From positions 1 to 36,699 of the forward strand of contig JACQDF010000013.1 in assembly GCA_016201205.1 (NCBI GenBank): a DNA stretch of 36,699 nucleotides, in the 5' to 3' direction. The translations under genes were made by a program, and so were the position numbers. The notes below the pieces were generated by a model. It worked only from the letters and a program-made list of their open reading frames with translations. It did not search any database and was not told the origin of the DNA. This DNA is from Acidobacteriota bacterium (GTDB lineage Bacteria > Acidobacteriota > Terriglobia > Bryobacterales > Bryobacteraceae). How positions within the stretch are numbered: the first letter of the stretch is position 1; each line of letters opens with the position of its first letter. Below are positions 8,371-17,525 of this stretch, in pieces.

Positions 8371-9612
8371 ATGCTGCGCAGGCTGAAGCACCACCTGATT
8401 GTCTTCTTCGCCGTCATCGGCCCGGGCTTCATCACCGCGGTGGTCGATAACGACGCCGGCGGAATCTTTACCTACTCGCAAGCGGGAGCCAGATGGGGGT
8501 ATTTGCCGCTCTGGACGCTGCTGCCCATCACGGTGCTGCTGATCGTCACTCAGGAGATGTGCTCCCGCATGGGCGCCGTCACCGGCAAGGGCCTGTCCGA
8601 CCTGATCCGCGAAGAATTCGGCTTGCGGACCACGTTCTTCATGATGACGCTGCTCGTGGTCGCGAATCTCACCAACGTGATGGCCAACTTCGCTGGTGTG
8701 GCCAGCTCGCTTGAGATGTTCCACATCAGCCGCTATATTTCCGTGCCGCTGGCGGCCATCCTCGTTTGGTTCATTATCGTCAGGAGCAATTACCGGCGCG
8801 TCGAGAGGCTCTTTCTTTTTGCCTGTTCGCTGTATGTCTGCTACATCATTTCCGGCTTTCTGGTGAAACCGGACTGGAAAGAGGCCGCGATCTTCAGCGT
8901 TCGCCCTGTTCTCCTGTTCGAGCCCGCTTACCTGACCATGCTCATCGGCATGGTCGGCGCTTCGGTTGCCCCGTGGATGCAGTTCTTTCTCCAGGCGGCC
9001 ATCGTGGAAAAGGGCGTCACCGCCAATGAGTACTCTGAATCGCGTATCGAGGTGATCGTCGGCTGCATCGTCATGTCCGTCATCGCGTTCTTCATCATCG
9101 TTTCCTGCGCCGGCGCCATCTGGTCCGTCGCTCCGCGCGATATCCAGGATGCCACCGACGCCGCTTATGCTCTTCGCCCGTTCGGCAGCTACGCCTACGT
9201 GCTGTTCAGCGCGGGACTCTTCAACGCTTCCCTGTTTGCCGCATCGATCCTTCCGCTGTCCACCTCCTACACCGTCTGTGAAGGCCTCGGCTTTGAATCC
9301 GGCGTGAATCGTACGTTCCGGGAAGCTCCTATTTTCTACTCGCTGTTCACCTTTCTGATCGTCGTCGGGGCGGGAGTCGTCCTCATTCCAGGCGTCCCGC
9401 TGGTCCGGATGATCCTGATCAGCCAGGTGATTAACGGCGCTCTCTTGCCGCTGGTGCTTGGCTACATGATCAGCCTGGTCAACAAGCGGCGATTGATGAA
9501 GGAATGGTGCAATACCCCGTTGTACAACCTGGTGGCCTGGACGGCGGTTGTCGTCATGAGCGGATTGACACTGGCGCTGGTCGCAATCAGCGTCCGGCAG
9601 CTCTTGTCCTGA
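8371..9612 (+). CDS. Nramp (SLC11)-family divalent metal transporter, Mg2+-type (NRMT-like) binding site predicted
   Basis: This 413-aa polytopic membrane protein starts at ATG 8371, with GGAG at 8363-8366 as ribosome binding site. TM1 reads GPGFITAVVDNDAGG, aligning with the canonical DPGN region. Asp28 is kept, but Pro and Asn become Ala29 and Gly31. TM6 reads GASVAPWMQFF where canonical Nramps have GATVMPHN, so the transition-metal-coordinating Met is replaced by Ala200. Loss of that Met is the reported hallmark of Nramp-related magnesium transporters. The adjacent MgtE-N/CBS gene supports Mg2+ as substrate. Family membership is clear; the substrate is an inference. Confidence 0.85.
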   Translation: MLRRLKHHLIVFFAVIGPGFITAVVDNDAGGIFTYSQAGARWGYLPLWTLLPITVLLIVTQEMCSRMGAVTGKGLSDLIREEFGLRTTFFMMTLLVVANLTNVMANFAGVASSLEMFHISRYISVPLAAILVWFIIVRSNYRRVERLFLFACSLYVCYIISGFLVKPDWKEAAIFSVRPVLLFEPAYLTMLIGMVGASVAPWMQFFLQAAIVEKGVTANEYSESRIEVIVGCIVMSVIAFFIIVSCAGAIWSVAPRDIQDATDAAYALRPFGSYAYVLFSAGLFNASLFAASILPLSTSYTVCEGLGFESGVNRTFREAPIFYSLFTFLIVVGAGVVLIPGVPLVRMILISQVINGALLPLVLGYMISLVNKRRLMKEWCNTPLYNLVAWTAVVVMSGLTLALVAISVRQLLS

Positions 9613-9641
9613 GAGTAAGCGCCTGTCATGTTGCTCACGCG

Positions 9642-9670
9642 CGCGGCTCAGAAAGCGTTTCCGAGCCGCG
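9642..9670. terminator. Hairpin between convergent genes
   Basis: CGCGGCTC (9642-9649) pairs with GAGCCGCG (9663-9670), an 8-bp GC stem with a 13-base loop. It lies between the Nramp stop (9612) and the end of the convergent phage-like operon (9703). There is no T-tract on either side, so termination is plausible but not certain. Confidence 0.4.
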
Positions 9671-9697
9671 ACCGTTAGGGAGCGGTTGGCACGCCCC
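9661..9697. repeat. Dispersed GAGCCGCGA-type repeat, copy 2
   Basis: The stretch starting CGAGCCGCGACCGTTAGGG, followed by GAGCGGTTGGCACGCCCC, matches copy 1 at 3828-3864 over its core. It sits directly at the downstream border of the phage-like operon, and its left part forms the right arm of the hairpin at 9642-9670. Confidence 0.55.
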
Positions 9698-9702
9698 AAG
9701 GT

Positions 9703-12441
9703 TCAGCCCATTTTCAAGCTCCGCCGCGAACTTTGCCGCAGCGGCGCGGGGTACCCGATCAGGCAGAACTGATCCAATGCAAACAGCACGACCGACTCCA
9801 GCGCCTCCGCCTTCGCCAGCCGCATCTCCCTCAGCCACGGCGCAATCGCGTCACTCAACCCAATCAAGTGACTGCGTTTGGCGCGCGGAAAACCTTTCGC
9901 CTCCGAAAAGCGAATCGAATCGAGACACTTATTCAGGTCCCGGCTGTACGTGTAAGTGAAGCTCTCCGTCTTCAGACAATCCAGGCTTGCCGCCGTCCAC
10001 GTGCTCGGATAATTGATCAGCCGGTTAAACTGCCCCTCATTCACGTCCGTCGGATAGAGCACTTCAAACCGGCAGGTTGGGTATTGGGCCCGCACATGGC
10101 TCATGACCTGCGAGGTGAAGTCTCCGATCAGCGTCGGCAGCAAGCTCACTTCCTCGGGATACTGCGACGGGCTGGCGTCGCCATTCGGAACCGCCCGAAT
10201 CGCAAAACCGTAAGCGGCCAGGAATTGGTCCTTGGTGTAAGCGTCATGAAATGGCAGGCCCGATCCGTCGTACGGGAAGTACCACCACTGCACCTCGCCG
10301 AATTGCAGGTACGGCGTCACCCCCGCGCTTGCCATCACCGCTGCCATGTCGAGATACACCTGCTTCCAGAACGCCAGGCTTTGGGGCGAAAAATTCGTTT
10401 GCAGGGCAGGTGTGTTCAGCAGCACCGCGTTGCCGCTCGGGTATCGCTGGGCGATGCCCGCCGCCGGCGACGGATCGCCGTGCTGCAACTCCATGCTGAA
10501 CGCGGCTGTGATGTCGAGCCCGTAGTTTTTCAGCGCCGTAACAAAACTCTTACTCCAATCCCTCACCGCGCGGTTAAGCCTGGGACTCGCCGTCAGATCC
10601 GTTCTCCAGTCCCCGTCCACGCCGCCGCTGAATGTGGATCCGCTCGTCTGCGCGGCGAAACTGCCGGTCGCCGGCGACGCCGAGATGGTGTACTGGTTGC
10701 CGTCCGTCCCCATCGACCTGGAATATACAGTCAGGACGTTCCCGCTTGCCTGTGCCCAAATCCCCGTCGAGCCGTTATTGATCACCAGCTCGAAGGCCTT
10801 GGCCACATCGGACGCCGTCTCGCCGATCAGGTTCAGATGACTGTAGATTGTGGCTGCCGACGGCGGCTGGCCCGCGCGGTTGATCGTGATTTGTGTCGTC
10901 TCGCTGAAAACAGGAGTCCCGGTGAAGGTGACAGTGGCGCTCGCGTATTGGTGCCCCTCCCGCACCAGCTCATAGAACCACAGTGCGCCCACGTAGTGGT
11001 TCACTCTTCCCCGAAAACCGAGGTTGTATATGTTCCATGCCGTTCGCTCCGCGGCCACGCTGATCGAGTGATCGGTGTCCCAGTCCGTTGCCAGCGTCCC
11101 GCTCGGTTCCGTATTGATGGTCGGCGGATTCACGCCGGCAATTGCCGCCTCGAGAAAGTCGAAGTAGAAGTAAGAGCCATTTGTGCCGCTGTGGGAAACA
11201 TTCACCGTGTGCGGCCCGGCCGCGAGGTCGCCCAAATGCATCCGCACCAGGACATCCTCGCCTGGAAGCATCAGATCCCGGGACTGCGGCGCGCCGCCGT
11301 CGATGGTCGCCGTAATGGAAGCGCCATTCAGTGCGAGCCGTGTTCCCAGGTACAACGAATGAGGCTGCCCGCATTGATATGTGCAGCTCAACAAGGCGCC
11401 CGGGGCAGTCGTGTACTTGATCGTGCCGCCGGAAAAATTGCCTTGCGAGACGCCCCAATTGCCGCTATATGCAATTTCCTGGGCGTTATCTTCCAGTCTT
11501 CTCGTTCCTGGTCCTGCCACCTTGTAGGCCCGATTTGTTCCCGTGACTTGCCAGTTGGTTACTCTAGCTTGAAACTCTGAGCGTTGATAACTGCCTGCCT
11601 GTTGCGCCGCTGCGTAAGTCCATCGCATTTTGCGAATGGAAGCCGTCGGCACCTGAACATTGGCAATGTCCCGGAGATCCGCAAAGTTCAGCGTGATCCG
11701 CCACTTCGCCGGCGATGTGCCTCCGGAAAACGTTTGCCATTGCGGCGACCAGCTCTCCGTGCGCGCGCCTGATACAAACCCGTACGCCCCCAGGCGGTTC
11801 CCGTCAGCGCCAGTCGTGCTGTTCAACTGCGTTTGGCCTGTGCCGGCGTAGATCAGCCGAATCAGCGCGCCCACGCGTTCGGCCTCCATCGTCGGCGAAA
11901 GCGTGTTAATCGCATCGACGATCGCCTGGGCTGCGCTTTCCAGCGTGTCCGACCCGCCCGCCTGGTAATTGTATTGCTCGTCCATCCACGCCAGTCCTAT
12001 GTAATCACCCGGCGTCAGCGTTCCCTGCAATGTGAATTCCGCCTTCGCGCACTGGTAGGCCCCCTCGATGGGAACGGCGTTCGCCTTTAGCGGAACCTTG
12101 TACACGCTCTCCGTGCCTCCCGTTTGGGCCCAAACGCGCAAGTACGGCCAGTCCACGGTCGGATATAACGAGGAGTCGAGGAGAATGCAGTTCGTGCGCG
12201 TCTCCTCGTAGCTGAGCTGAAGCCCGCTTAAGTCTCCATCCGGAAGGTTGCGGAAGACCGGATGCTCGATCACGTTGTCTCGATTCCACTCCACCACCGC
12301 CCAGTCGAACTGCTGGCGCCATGTTCCGGAAACTACAAAGCCTGCCGCCGTCGCTTCACTTATGGCCGCAATCGCCGACGGTCGCTCGAAATAGCATTCC
12401 AGGTCCCGGTCAGGGCGCAGTTTTTCGAGAGTCTCCGGCAT
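9703..12441 (-). CDS. Phage-like tail fibre with TIM-barrel-like C-terminal domain
   Basis: This is the last and second largest gene (912 aa) of the particle operon. The first ~130 residues are not recognised. Two similar beta-rich modules follow, at about 130-245 and 495-605; each contains an ATVTFTGTP- or AEFTLQGTL-like strand, a helix, ADGN or TDGNQYTI, and a closing FSGG. A jelly-roll-like segment lies at about 340-430 (CTYQCGQPHSLYLGTRLALN, GPHTVNVSHSGTNGSYFYFD). From about residue 615 the sequence reads like a (beta/alpha)8 glycoside-hydrolase barrel (DITAAFSMELQHGDP, YLQFGEVQWWYFPYDG, RFEVLYPTDVN). The protein probably contacts or processes the cell envelope. It lacks any peptidoglycan peptidase motif I can name, and activity is unproven. 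Confidence 0.68.
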   Translation of the reverse strand: MPETLEKLRPDRDLECYFERPSAIAAISEATAAGFVVSGTWRQQFDWAVVEWNRDNVIEHPVFRNLPDGDLSGLQLSYEETRTNCILLDSSLYPTVDWPYLRVWAQTGGTESVYKVPLKANAVPIEGAYQCAKAEFTLQGTLTPGDYIGLAWMDEQYNYQAGGSDTLESAAQAIVDAINTLSPTMEAERVGALIRLIYAGTGQTQLNSTTGADGNRLGAYGFVSGARTESWSPQWQTFSGGTSPAKWRITLNFADLRDIANVQVPTASIRKMRWTYAAAQQAGSYQRSEFQARVTNWQVTGTNRAYKVAGPGTRRLEDNAQEIAYSGNWGVSQGNFSGGTIKYTTAPGALLSCTYQCGQPHSLYLGTRLALNGASITATIDGGAPQSRDLMLPGEDVLVRMHLGDLAAGPHTVNVSHSGTNGSYFYFDFLEAAIAGVNPPTINTEPSGTLATDWDTDHSISVAAERTAWNIYNLGFRGRVNHYVGALWFYELVREGHQYASATVTFTGTPVFSETTQITINRAGQPPSAATIYSHLNLIGETASDVAKAFELVINNGSTGIWAQASGNVLTVYSRSMGTDGNQYTISASPATGSFAAQTSGSTFSGGVDGDWRTDLTASPRLNRAVRDWSKSFVTALKNYGLDITAAFSMELQHGDPSPAAGIAQRYPSGNAVLLNTPALQTNFSPQSLAFWKQVYLDMAAVMASAGVTPYLQFGEVQWWYFPYDGSGLPFHDAYTKDQFLAAYGFAIRAVPNGDASPSQYPEEVSLLPTLIGDFTSQVMSHVRAQYPTCRFEVLYPTDVNEGQFNRLINYPSTWTAASLDCLKTESFTYTYSRDLNKCLDSIRFSEAKGFPRAKRSHLIGLSDAIAPWLREMRLAKAEALESVVLFALDQFCLIGYPAPLRQSSRRSLKMG

Positions 12442-12447
12442 GGCGGT

Positions 12448-15400
12448 CTAAAGCCTGATGGTCACTGTCAGGTCCCGGCCTGGCGTGGTCCCCGCCGCTT
12501 GCCCCACGCTGACGATGTCCAGCGTCACCAATGCCTGCCCGATCAGCGGCGGTAAGTCAAAGCCTCCCACGACGTTCGACACCGTCGCGCCTGCGGCGAT
12601 GGTGAGGCTGGCGTACACGGCCCCGTTCTGCTTCACTTCAATCTGGACCGGCGCTCCGATCGGCGCTTCTTTCATCGTCGCGAAAATGTCCCGCACCGAA
12701 TGTGCGTCCTCCACGATCAGCGGCGGAGCCGCCGATGTTTGAATCGCCAGGTATCCTTCCACCTGGATCGAGAACTGGCCGCCGGACAACGTACGCAATC
12801 CGGCGTCGGAAGTCGCCGTGAAGCTTTGCTTCTTCACCGGGCTGCTTCCACGGCTATTGGTGACATAGAAATCCGCCGCGGCGATCCGGCTGTCTGGCAG
12901 AAAGATCGAATGCGCATAGCTCCCGCTGGCCGGGCTGCCGAAGAAATCGCGTGGAAAAGCGACCACCACGATCTTCCTGCTCAGGTGAAACACCTTCGTC
13001 GCCGCCGCGTGAGCCGCTGCCGTGCTTCCCTCGATTCCCCGCGTCACCTGATACTCGGTGCCGCCGCTGGCCACTTGATCGACTTGCAGGATCTCCGACT
13101 CGATCTGGATCAGATCGCCGGCTTGCGCCGTACCGGCCGGTGTCACGCTAACCGTGGAATCTGAGGGCCCGGCGCTGGTGGCAAGCGAATAGGCACAGGG
13201 CGCGAGCAGTTCGTTCCACGAATAGAGGGTGAGCGTGCCGGCCTCAACCGTGCGCGTGTTTGTGAGGTCGGAGAACGAAACTCCCACCAGTTCTGCCGTG
13301 CCTTGCCCCGTTAATGACAGTCCGAACGCCGGCGCTACAGGCACGCCAAAGTCGAGAGAATTCCCCGCGCTTCCGCCGATGCGCCATCTCGTGACGGGTG
13401 ACAGACTGGCTGCGTTCTCCTGGTCCTTCGCGTTGGCGGCCCTGCCGCTGATGTGCACCGTTGCATCTTTCCGGTTTGGGACCTCCACTTCAACCGGTCC
13501 GCTCTCAGCCGCGGCCCCGAAGTGCCATCCACTCTCGGCAATCGAAAACTCGCTCGTGCTGTCGGGCACGATCGTCCAGGCGGGCGTCACCGTCAGCGTG
13601 GTCGTCGTATGCGAAACCACTCCTCGCTCCTGCCCCAATCCCTTTCCTTTCGTGATGCGGACCGTCTGTCCGCTGAATTCGTTGCTCAGCATGTTCAGCG
13701 AGGAGTTGCCGATCGTGTATGAAGAAAATACACTCGCCGCTATGGGAGGCTGCAGTTCCAGCCGCCAGTAGACATTCGCATGATGGTAATTCTCATCCGG
13801 CGCCGGGATCAGTTGATCTGGAAATCCTGTGTCCGTGAAGCTGGACGCCAACACCACATTACTCGCGATCCGCTTTAACAACCATGGGTTGTCCCCGCGA
13901 TAGACGGCCAACGACGCCGTGCCGGCCGAGAAGCTCAAGTTCGTCAGCATGACCCGGTTTGTGTTCCCGGTTCCGCCAATCTGCGCCCGCACCAGAAAGG
14001 AAAGCCCGCTCTCCCTCCCCTGTGCATCTGCTCCCGTTACGCCGTAATAGAGCGTTTGACCTCCCCCTAGCGTGCCGCTATCCGAGAATACTTGCGGACT
14101 TAACGATAGACGCGGAATCCCGGCGCTCGAGTGTACCGGGTTCGCCGGCGCCGAGAAGCCTATCCTGAGAATCACGCTGCTGCTGCCGTCCGTCTCGTCT
14201 TTGGTCCGCTCTTCAATGGAAAACTGAACAGCGCCGTCCGAGTCCATTACGTTACCCAGCAGCGGCCGCGGCAATCCGAGATTGTAGTTTGGCTGCAGCC
14301 CCGCATTCCCGAGACTGCCCGATGCTTCGTTGTACCAGTTATCGTCATGCAACTGCGCAAGAATCCGTAATGTCCTGTAATTGAGATCCGGAGCCAGCCG
14401 AAGAACACGAAATGGTTGTCTGTTTAGCCCTTCCTTCAAATAGGTAATTGTGATGATATCGCCCGGACTCAGCGTGACGCCTCTCACGCTGGTCAGAAAC
14501 TCCGCGTACAGATTTCCGTGAATCGACTTGGCAAGCTGCCGCTGGATTGCACGCGATGCATGGTGGAAGTTAGTAATTCCCAGACTTGGCAGGGATACGC
14601 TGACTTCGTAGCCCGTCTGGAGCGAATCATCTGCATCTACAACCGACAGGCTGTCCTGCTGATACAGGTTGAATTCATCCTGGAACTCGATGCTCATCCG
14701 GTTCGGCGTATCCGCTGTTCCCCGGCCCCAGAGACGGAGGCTCGGCGCCCCGTTCTCTCGCCGTGCGATCCCGGAAAGTCCGTTAGTCCCGTCGCCGAAC
14801 TCGTATGCCGGCCAGCCCCCGTTTAAGGTTGTGACACTGTTGCTTCCGGAGGGCTTGACGGGCTGCTGTACGGCAAGCGAACTCTCGATCCCGAGCCGCA
14901 GTTTGCCATCAGGTCCGTAATAAAAGTAAAGTCCGGCTGAGTTTTTTATCCCCCTCAGCAGCTCCGCGACGCTTCTTCTCTTGCGCAAGATAAGGTTGCA
15001 CCGGTAGCGTGGGATCAGCACGCCGTTTCCTTGCATGTCCTGGGCGGGGATCAGTTCATCGCAGATCTGTCCAACCGTCGCAAAACTCGGAATGTCCAGC
15101 TCCTCGAGAGTCCATCCGGTTCTCCGCAGAATGTCCAGCAGAATCCAGGCAGGATTGTTCGTGAAAAAATCGCCCAGGAATGTGCCGTTGACATCGAAGC
15201 GCCCAAGTTGCAGCCCGTCGACTAGAGCGTCCAGCCTCGGCGTGGCCGCCCCATTGTGTATCTGGCTTGGAACCACAATGGAGAGGTAAGCCATGCTTCC
15301 AAACGGTGTCCCAACCGGCGTCCCGGCATCGTTTGCGAAGTCGGGATCGAATGCGCCATTGCGGTCGCCAAAGTGAACGACCCTGTACCACCCCGTCGCC

Positions 15401-16368
15401 GCCATGTCCCGGTTGGGCTGTAGTTCTGGAATCTCCACCCGGTTGACCAGAATCTTTTGGACGCTCTGCATCCGCCCGGAGCCCACCAGCGCCTCCATCC
15501 GCGTGAACCGGCCGTCGGTGCGCGCCTGGACAATCGGCGGCTGGTGCCATCCCGTCCCATAAACCAGCGGGACAACATCGTTATAGTGGCTCTCGCTCGA
15601 AATCAGAGCGAGAGCGGCGCCTTCGCCGAATCCGTGCACGTCGCTGCTGGGCGGCAGAAACTCGATTCCGCCAAACCGGGCCGTCCCTCTGGCTGCCGAA
15701 TCCGTCTGGAACATCCCTCGCGCCTCACATTGCCCTCGCGTGTAGTCGCAACTGGTAAAGGCGGATGTCCCGTTCAGATTTCCCGTGCCTCCGGAAACAT
15801 CCGCCGAATATCCACAGCGATAGAATGGCGAGTACTTGCCCTGCGTCCCGCCGTCCACTCCCTCTTGTCTCTGCGCTGCCGTTGCCGGAAATATCCACGG
15901 ACACCGGCGCTGGATTCGCTGCTGCGGCAGCAGCAGACGGTGCAGGCTCAGCCGGTTGTGAAAGCTCACTCGAATCGTCGTTTCCGTCAGCTCATCGATC
16001 CCGCTGCCCAGGCCGCTGTACACCACGCGGCTCTCCGAGGTGGCCGTCCCCGCCTCCAGATCGAAGAACACAAAACGGGCTGTCAGTCTTGCCCCCTTCC
16101 ACCCCGCTGTCCTCTCGATCTGCGAGAAATAGGAGTCCGCGTTGGCCAGCGTTAACGCCAGCCTGGCTGTGCTGTCCCCGAGGTCCTCGGGCCCGAAACG
16201 CAGCTCGAACAGAGTGTGATTCTGAACTCGGCTGCGGTACAGGTTGCCCGCATACGTAACAGTGTGCGTACTCCACCGCTCTATTTGCCCGCTCTTGAAT
16301 TGACAATCGAATAGCAATAACGGTGTGTCAACTACTTCCCGCTCTTTGATGATGTCGATGTTCGGCAT
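12448..16368 (-). CDS. Tail hub/tip protein, gpL-like Fe-S domain fused to gpJ-like and fibre domains
   Basis: This 1306-aa protein forms the base of a non-contractile tail. Residues 1-240 resemble the lambda gpL/minor-tail group. Four cysteines in a CPW…RCGY…SCDYTRGQC pattern (Cys156, Cys185, Cys207, Cys214) are followed by RFGGIEFLPPS, the arrangement that holds an iron-sulfur cluster in gpL. Residues about 245-700 resemble the gpJ hub (NPAWILLDILRRTGWTLEEL, LRGIKNSAGLYFYYGPDGK). Fibronectin-like beta segments follow (about 720-1150), then a fibre C-terminus ending PGRDLTVTIRL that is common in phage tail fibres. It starts three bases after the upstream gene ends. No lytic enzyme motif is apparent. 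Confidence 0.8.
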   Translation of the reverse strand: MPNIDIIKEREVVDTPLLLFDCQFKSGQIERWSTHTVTYAGNLYRSRVQNHTLFELRFGPEDLGDSTARLALTLANADSYFSQIERTAGWKGARLTARFVFFDLEAGTATSESRVVYSGLGSGIDELTETTIRVSFHNRLSLHRLLLPQQRIQRRCPWIFPATAAQRQEGVDGGTQGKYSPFYRCGYSADVSGGTGNLNGTSAFTSCDYTRGQCEARGMFQTDSAARGTARFGGIEFLPPSSDVHGFGEGAALALISSESHYNDVVPLVYGTGWHQPPIVQARTDGRFTRMEALVGSGRMQSVQKILVNRVEIPELQPNRDMAATGWYRVVHFGDRNGAFDPDFANDAGTPVGTPFGSMAYLSIVVPSQIHNGAATPRLDALVDGLQLGRFDVNGTFLGDFFTNNPAWILLDILRRTGWTLEELDIPSFATVGQICDELIPAQDMQGNGVLIPRYRCNLILRKRRSVAELLRGIKNSAGLYFYYGPDGKLRLGIESSLAVQQPVKPSGSNSVTTLNGGWPAYEFGDGTNGLSGIARRENGAPSLRLWGRGTADTPNRMSIEFQDEFNLYQQDSLSVVDADDSLQTGYEVSVSLPSLGITNFHHASRAIQRQLAKSIHGNLYAEFLTSVRGVTLSPGDIITITYLKEGLNRQPFRVLRLAPDLNYRTLRILAQLHDDNWYNEASGSLGNAGLQPNYNLGLPRPLLGNVMDSDGAVQFSIEERTKDETDGSSSVILRIGFSAPANPVHSSAGIPRLSLSPQVFSDSGTLGGGQTLYYGVTGADAQGRESGLSFLVRAQIGGTGNTNRVMLTNLSFSAGTASLAVYRGDNPWLLKRIASNVVLASSFTDTGFPDQLIPAPDENYHHANVYWRLELQPPIAASVFSSYTIGNSSLNMLSNEFSGQTVRITKGKGLGQERGVVSHTTTTLTVTPAWTIVPDSTSEFSIAESGWHFGAAAESGPVEVEVPNRKDATVHISGRAANAKDQENAASLSPVTRWRIGGSAGNSLDFGVPVAPAFGLSLTGQGTAELVGVSFSDLTNTRTVEAGTLTLYSWNELLAPCAYSLATSAGPSDSTVSVTPAGTAQAGDLIQIESEILQVDQVASGGTEYQVTRGIEGSTAAAHAAATKVFHLSRKIVVVAFPRDFFGSPASGSYAHSIFLPDSRIAAADFYVTNSRGSSPVKKQSFTATSDAGLRTLSGGQFSIQVEGYLAIQTSAAPPLIVEDAHSVRDIFATMKEAPIGAPVQIEVKQNGAVYASLTIAAGATVSNVVGGFDLPPLIGQALVTLDIVSVGQAAGTTPGRDLTVTIRL

Positions 16369-16371
16369 GTG

Positions 16372-17160
16372 TTACTGGCTGACTACAGTAAGATTTGTGC
16401 TGTGCTGGCCGGCCCCCGTTGTCGTCCACGTTAGCTCGTCATGGGCAAACCGCGCTCGCGTGTAAATTCCTCCGGCCGCCGCTGTCTTCTTATACTCCGA
16501 TGCAGTGAGCTGCGCTTCCATCTGGCAGCCGAACAGATCCACTTCCCCGCCCGGCGCTAGTTCAACTCCTGCCACGGCCGCCTGTTCCTGGGACGCAACT
16601 TTTCCTGAGTGCAGAATCCGCTCCCACGCCTGCCCCGCCGCATGCTGTTTCCCAGCCGGTGTCGAAGCTGGTCCAAGCAGCAAGGTAGCAACCGCATTGG
16701 TGGAGGACCGCAGATGCAGACTGAATGTGTAGTAAAACCAGCCCGCGATGTTTGCCGTTTGGTAAAGCCTCCCCGGCGCCTGTGCTGTATTCATGACACG
16801 AGTGGCTCTTACGGTCCCCAACGGATCCGGTACTCCCGGCATAAGGACAATCCCGGGATCCTTCGCCCAGGAACCCGCAGTGAAATCCTCGCTGTATACA
16901 AGCAGGTTGTCCATCGGATCCAGAAATGTAAACGTGTCGAGCATGCCGTGTGTCGCATTAAAGAGTGCTTCCAGGGCAGCCCGCTCGTTGTCATCGAGAT
17001 CCCGCAGCCTGAGACGCCATTCGATACTGTGCCCGCCCGGATCCGAATAGGTGATGGCGCCCAGGTTCAACAGCAGGTTCGCCGCTGTCCGGTAAATGGA
17101 TGATCGCTCATAGGGGAATTGGCACATCGTCAGGCTGCTTAGTTGAGGGAAAAAGTTCAT
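16372..17160 (-). CDS. Second distal-tail-like protein with carbohydrate-binding-like C-terminus
   Basis: This 262-aa protein overlaps the upstream gene by ATGA. Residues 30-105 (IEWRLRLRDLDDNERAALEA, FLDPMDNLLVYS) echo the distal-tail (DUF2460-like) fold of the preceding gene, which suggests duplication and divergence. From about 105 the pattern NLLVYSEDFTAGSW…PLGTVRATRV…GRLYQTANI is that of the jelly-roll, carbohydrate-binding-like modules found in phage tail proteins. The likely role is a baseplate-ring or adsorption component. Its partner should be the hub encoded next. Confidence 0.65.
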   Translation of the reverse strand: MNFFPQLSSLTMCQFPYERSSIYRTAANLLLNLGAITYSDPGGHSIEWRLRLRDLDDNERAALEALFNATHGMLDTFTFLDPMDNLLVYSEDFTAGSWAKDPGIVLMPGVPDPLGTVRATRVMNTAQAPGRLYQTANIAGWFYYTFSLHLRSSTNAVATLLLGPASTPAGKQHAAGQAWERILHSGKVASQEQAAVAGVELAPGGEVDLFGCQMEAQLTASEYKKTAAAGGIYTRARFAHDELTWTTTGAGQHSTNLTVVSQ

Positions 17161-17522
17161 GGCAGACTGATGTTGCTCCGTACAACGAGTTCAATTCCGC
17201 TGTCAAACTCATCTCTTTGGCTGACAATGCCTGCGTCCCTGTCGAAGCTGCAATCCGGATAGAGGACGCCGCTCGCCGGATCCGTGAAACTGAAGCGGCC
17301 AAAGGATCCTTGCTGCGCTTCAAAAAACTGGCGTAGCGCACGAGCCTCCGCCTCATCCAGCAACTGCGCCTGGATCGTCCACCGTCGCACGACAGTGGAG
17401 CCCTCACGCAGGCGCTGTTCCGAACCGTCCAGAAACCGCACTACCTGCGTCCGGTGAACAATCGAGGTCAGCACCGGATACTGGCTGATGGCGCCGGTCT
17501 TCAGTAGCGGAAAAGTCGGCAC
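17157..17522 (-). CDS. Distal tail protein (DUF2460-like)
   Basis: This 121-aa protein has the pattern FPLLKTGAISQYPV…TQVVRFLDGSEQR…RRWTIQAQLLDEAEARALRQF…QGSFGRFSFTDPASG…YPDCSF. The pattern is typical of distal tail proteins of siphovirus-like and GTA-like particles. Such proteins form the ring joining the tail tube to the hub. Its place straight after the tape-measure gene matches this order. It is translationally coupled to the next gene (ATGA overlap). Confidence 0.72.
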   Translation of the reverse strand: MPTFPLLKTGAISQYPVLTSIVHRTQVVRFLDGSEQRLREGSTVVRRWTIQAQLLDEAEARALRQFFEAQQGSFGRFSFTDPASGVLYPDCSFDRDAGIVSQRDEFDSGIELVVRSNISLP

Positions 17523-17525
17523 CGT

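Noticed and set aside
8332..9699. 455-codon minus-strand open frame opposite the Nramp gene
   Set aside because: The product is Asp/His/Gln-rich low-complexity sequence with no membrane or catalytic motif, the mirror image of a hydrophobic transporter gene.
9733..11580. 615-codon open frame on the plus strand
   Set aside because: It is antisense to the 912-aa fibre gene, is Arg/Pro/His-rich with no domain, and lacks a ribosome binding site; this is typical shadow reading in GC-rich DNA.
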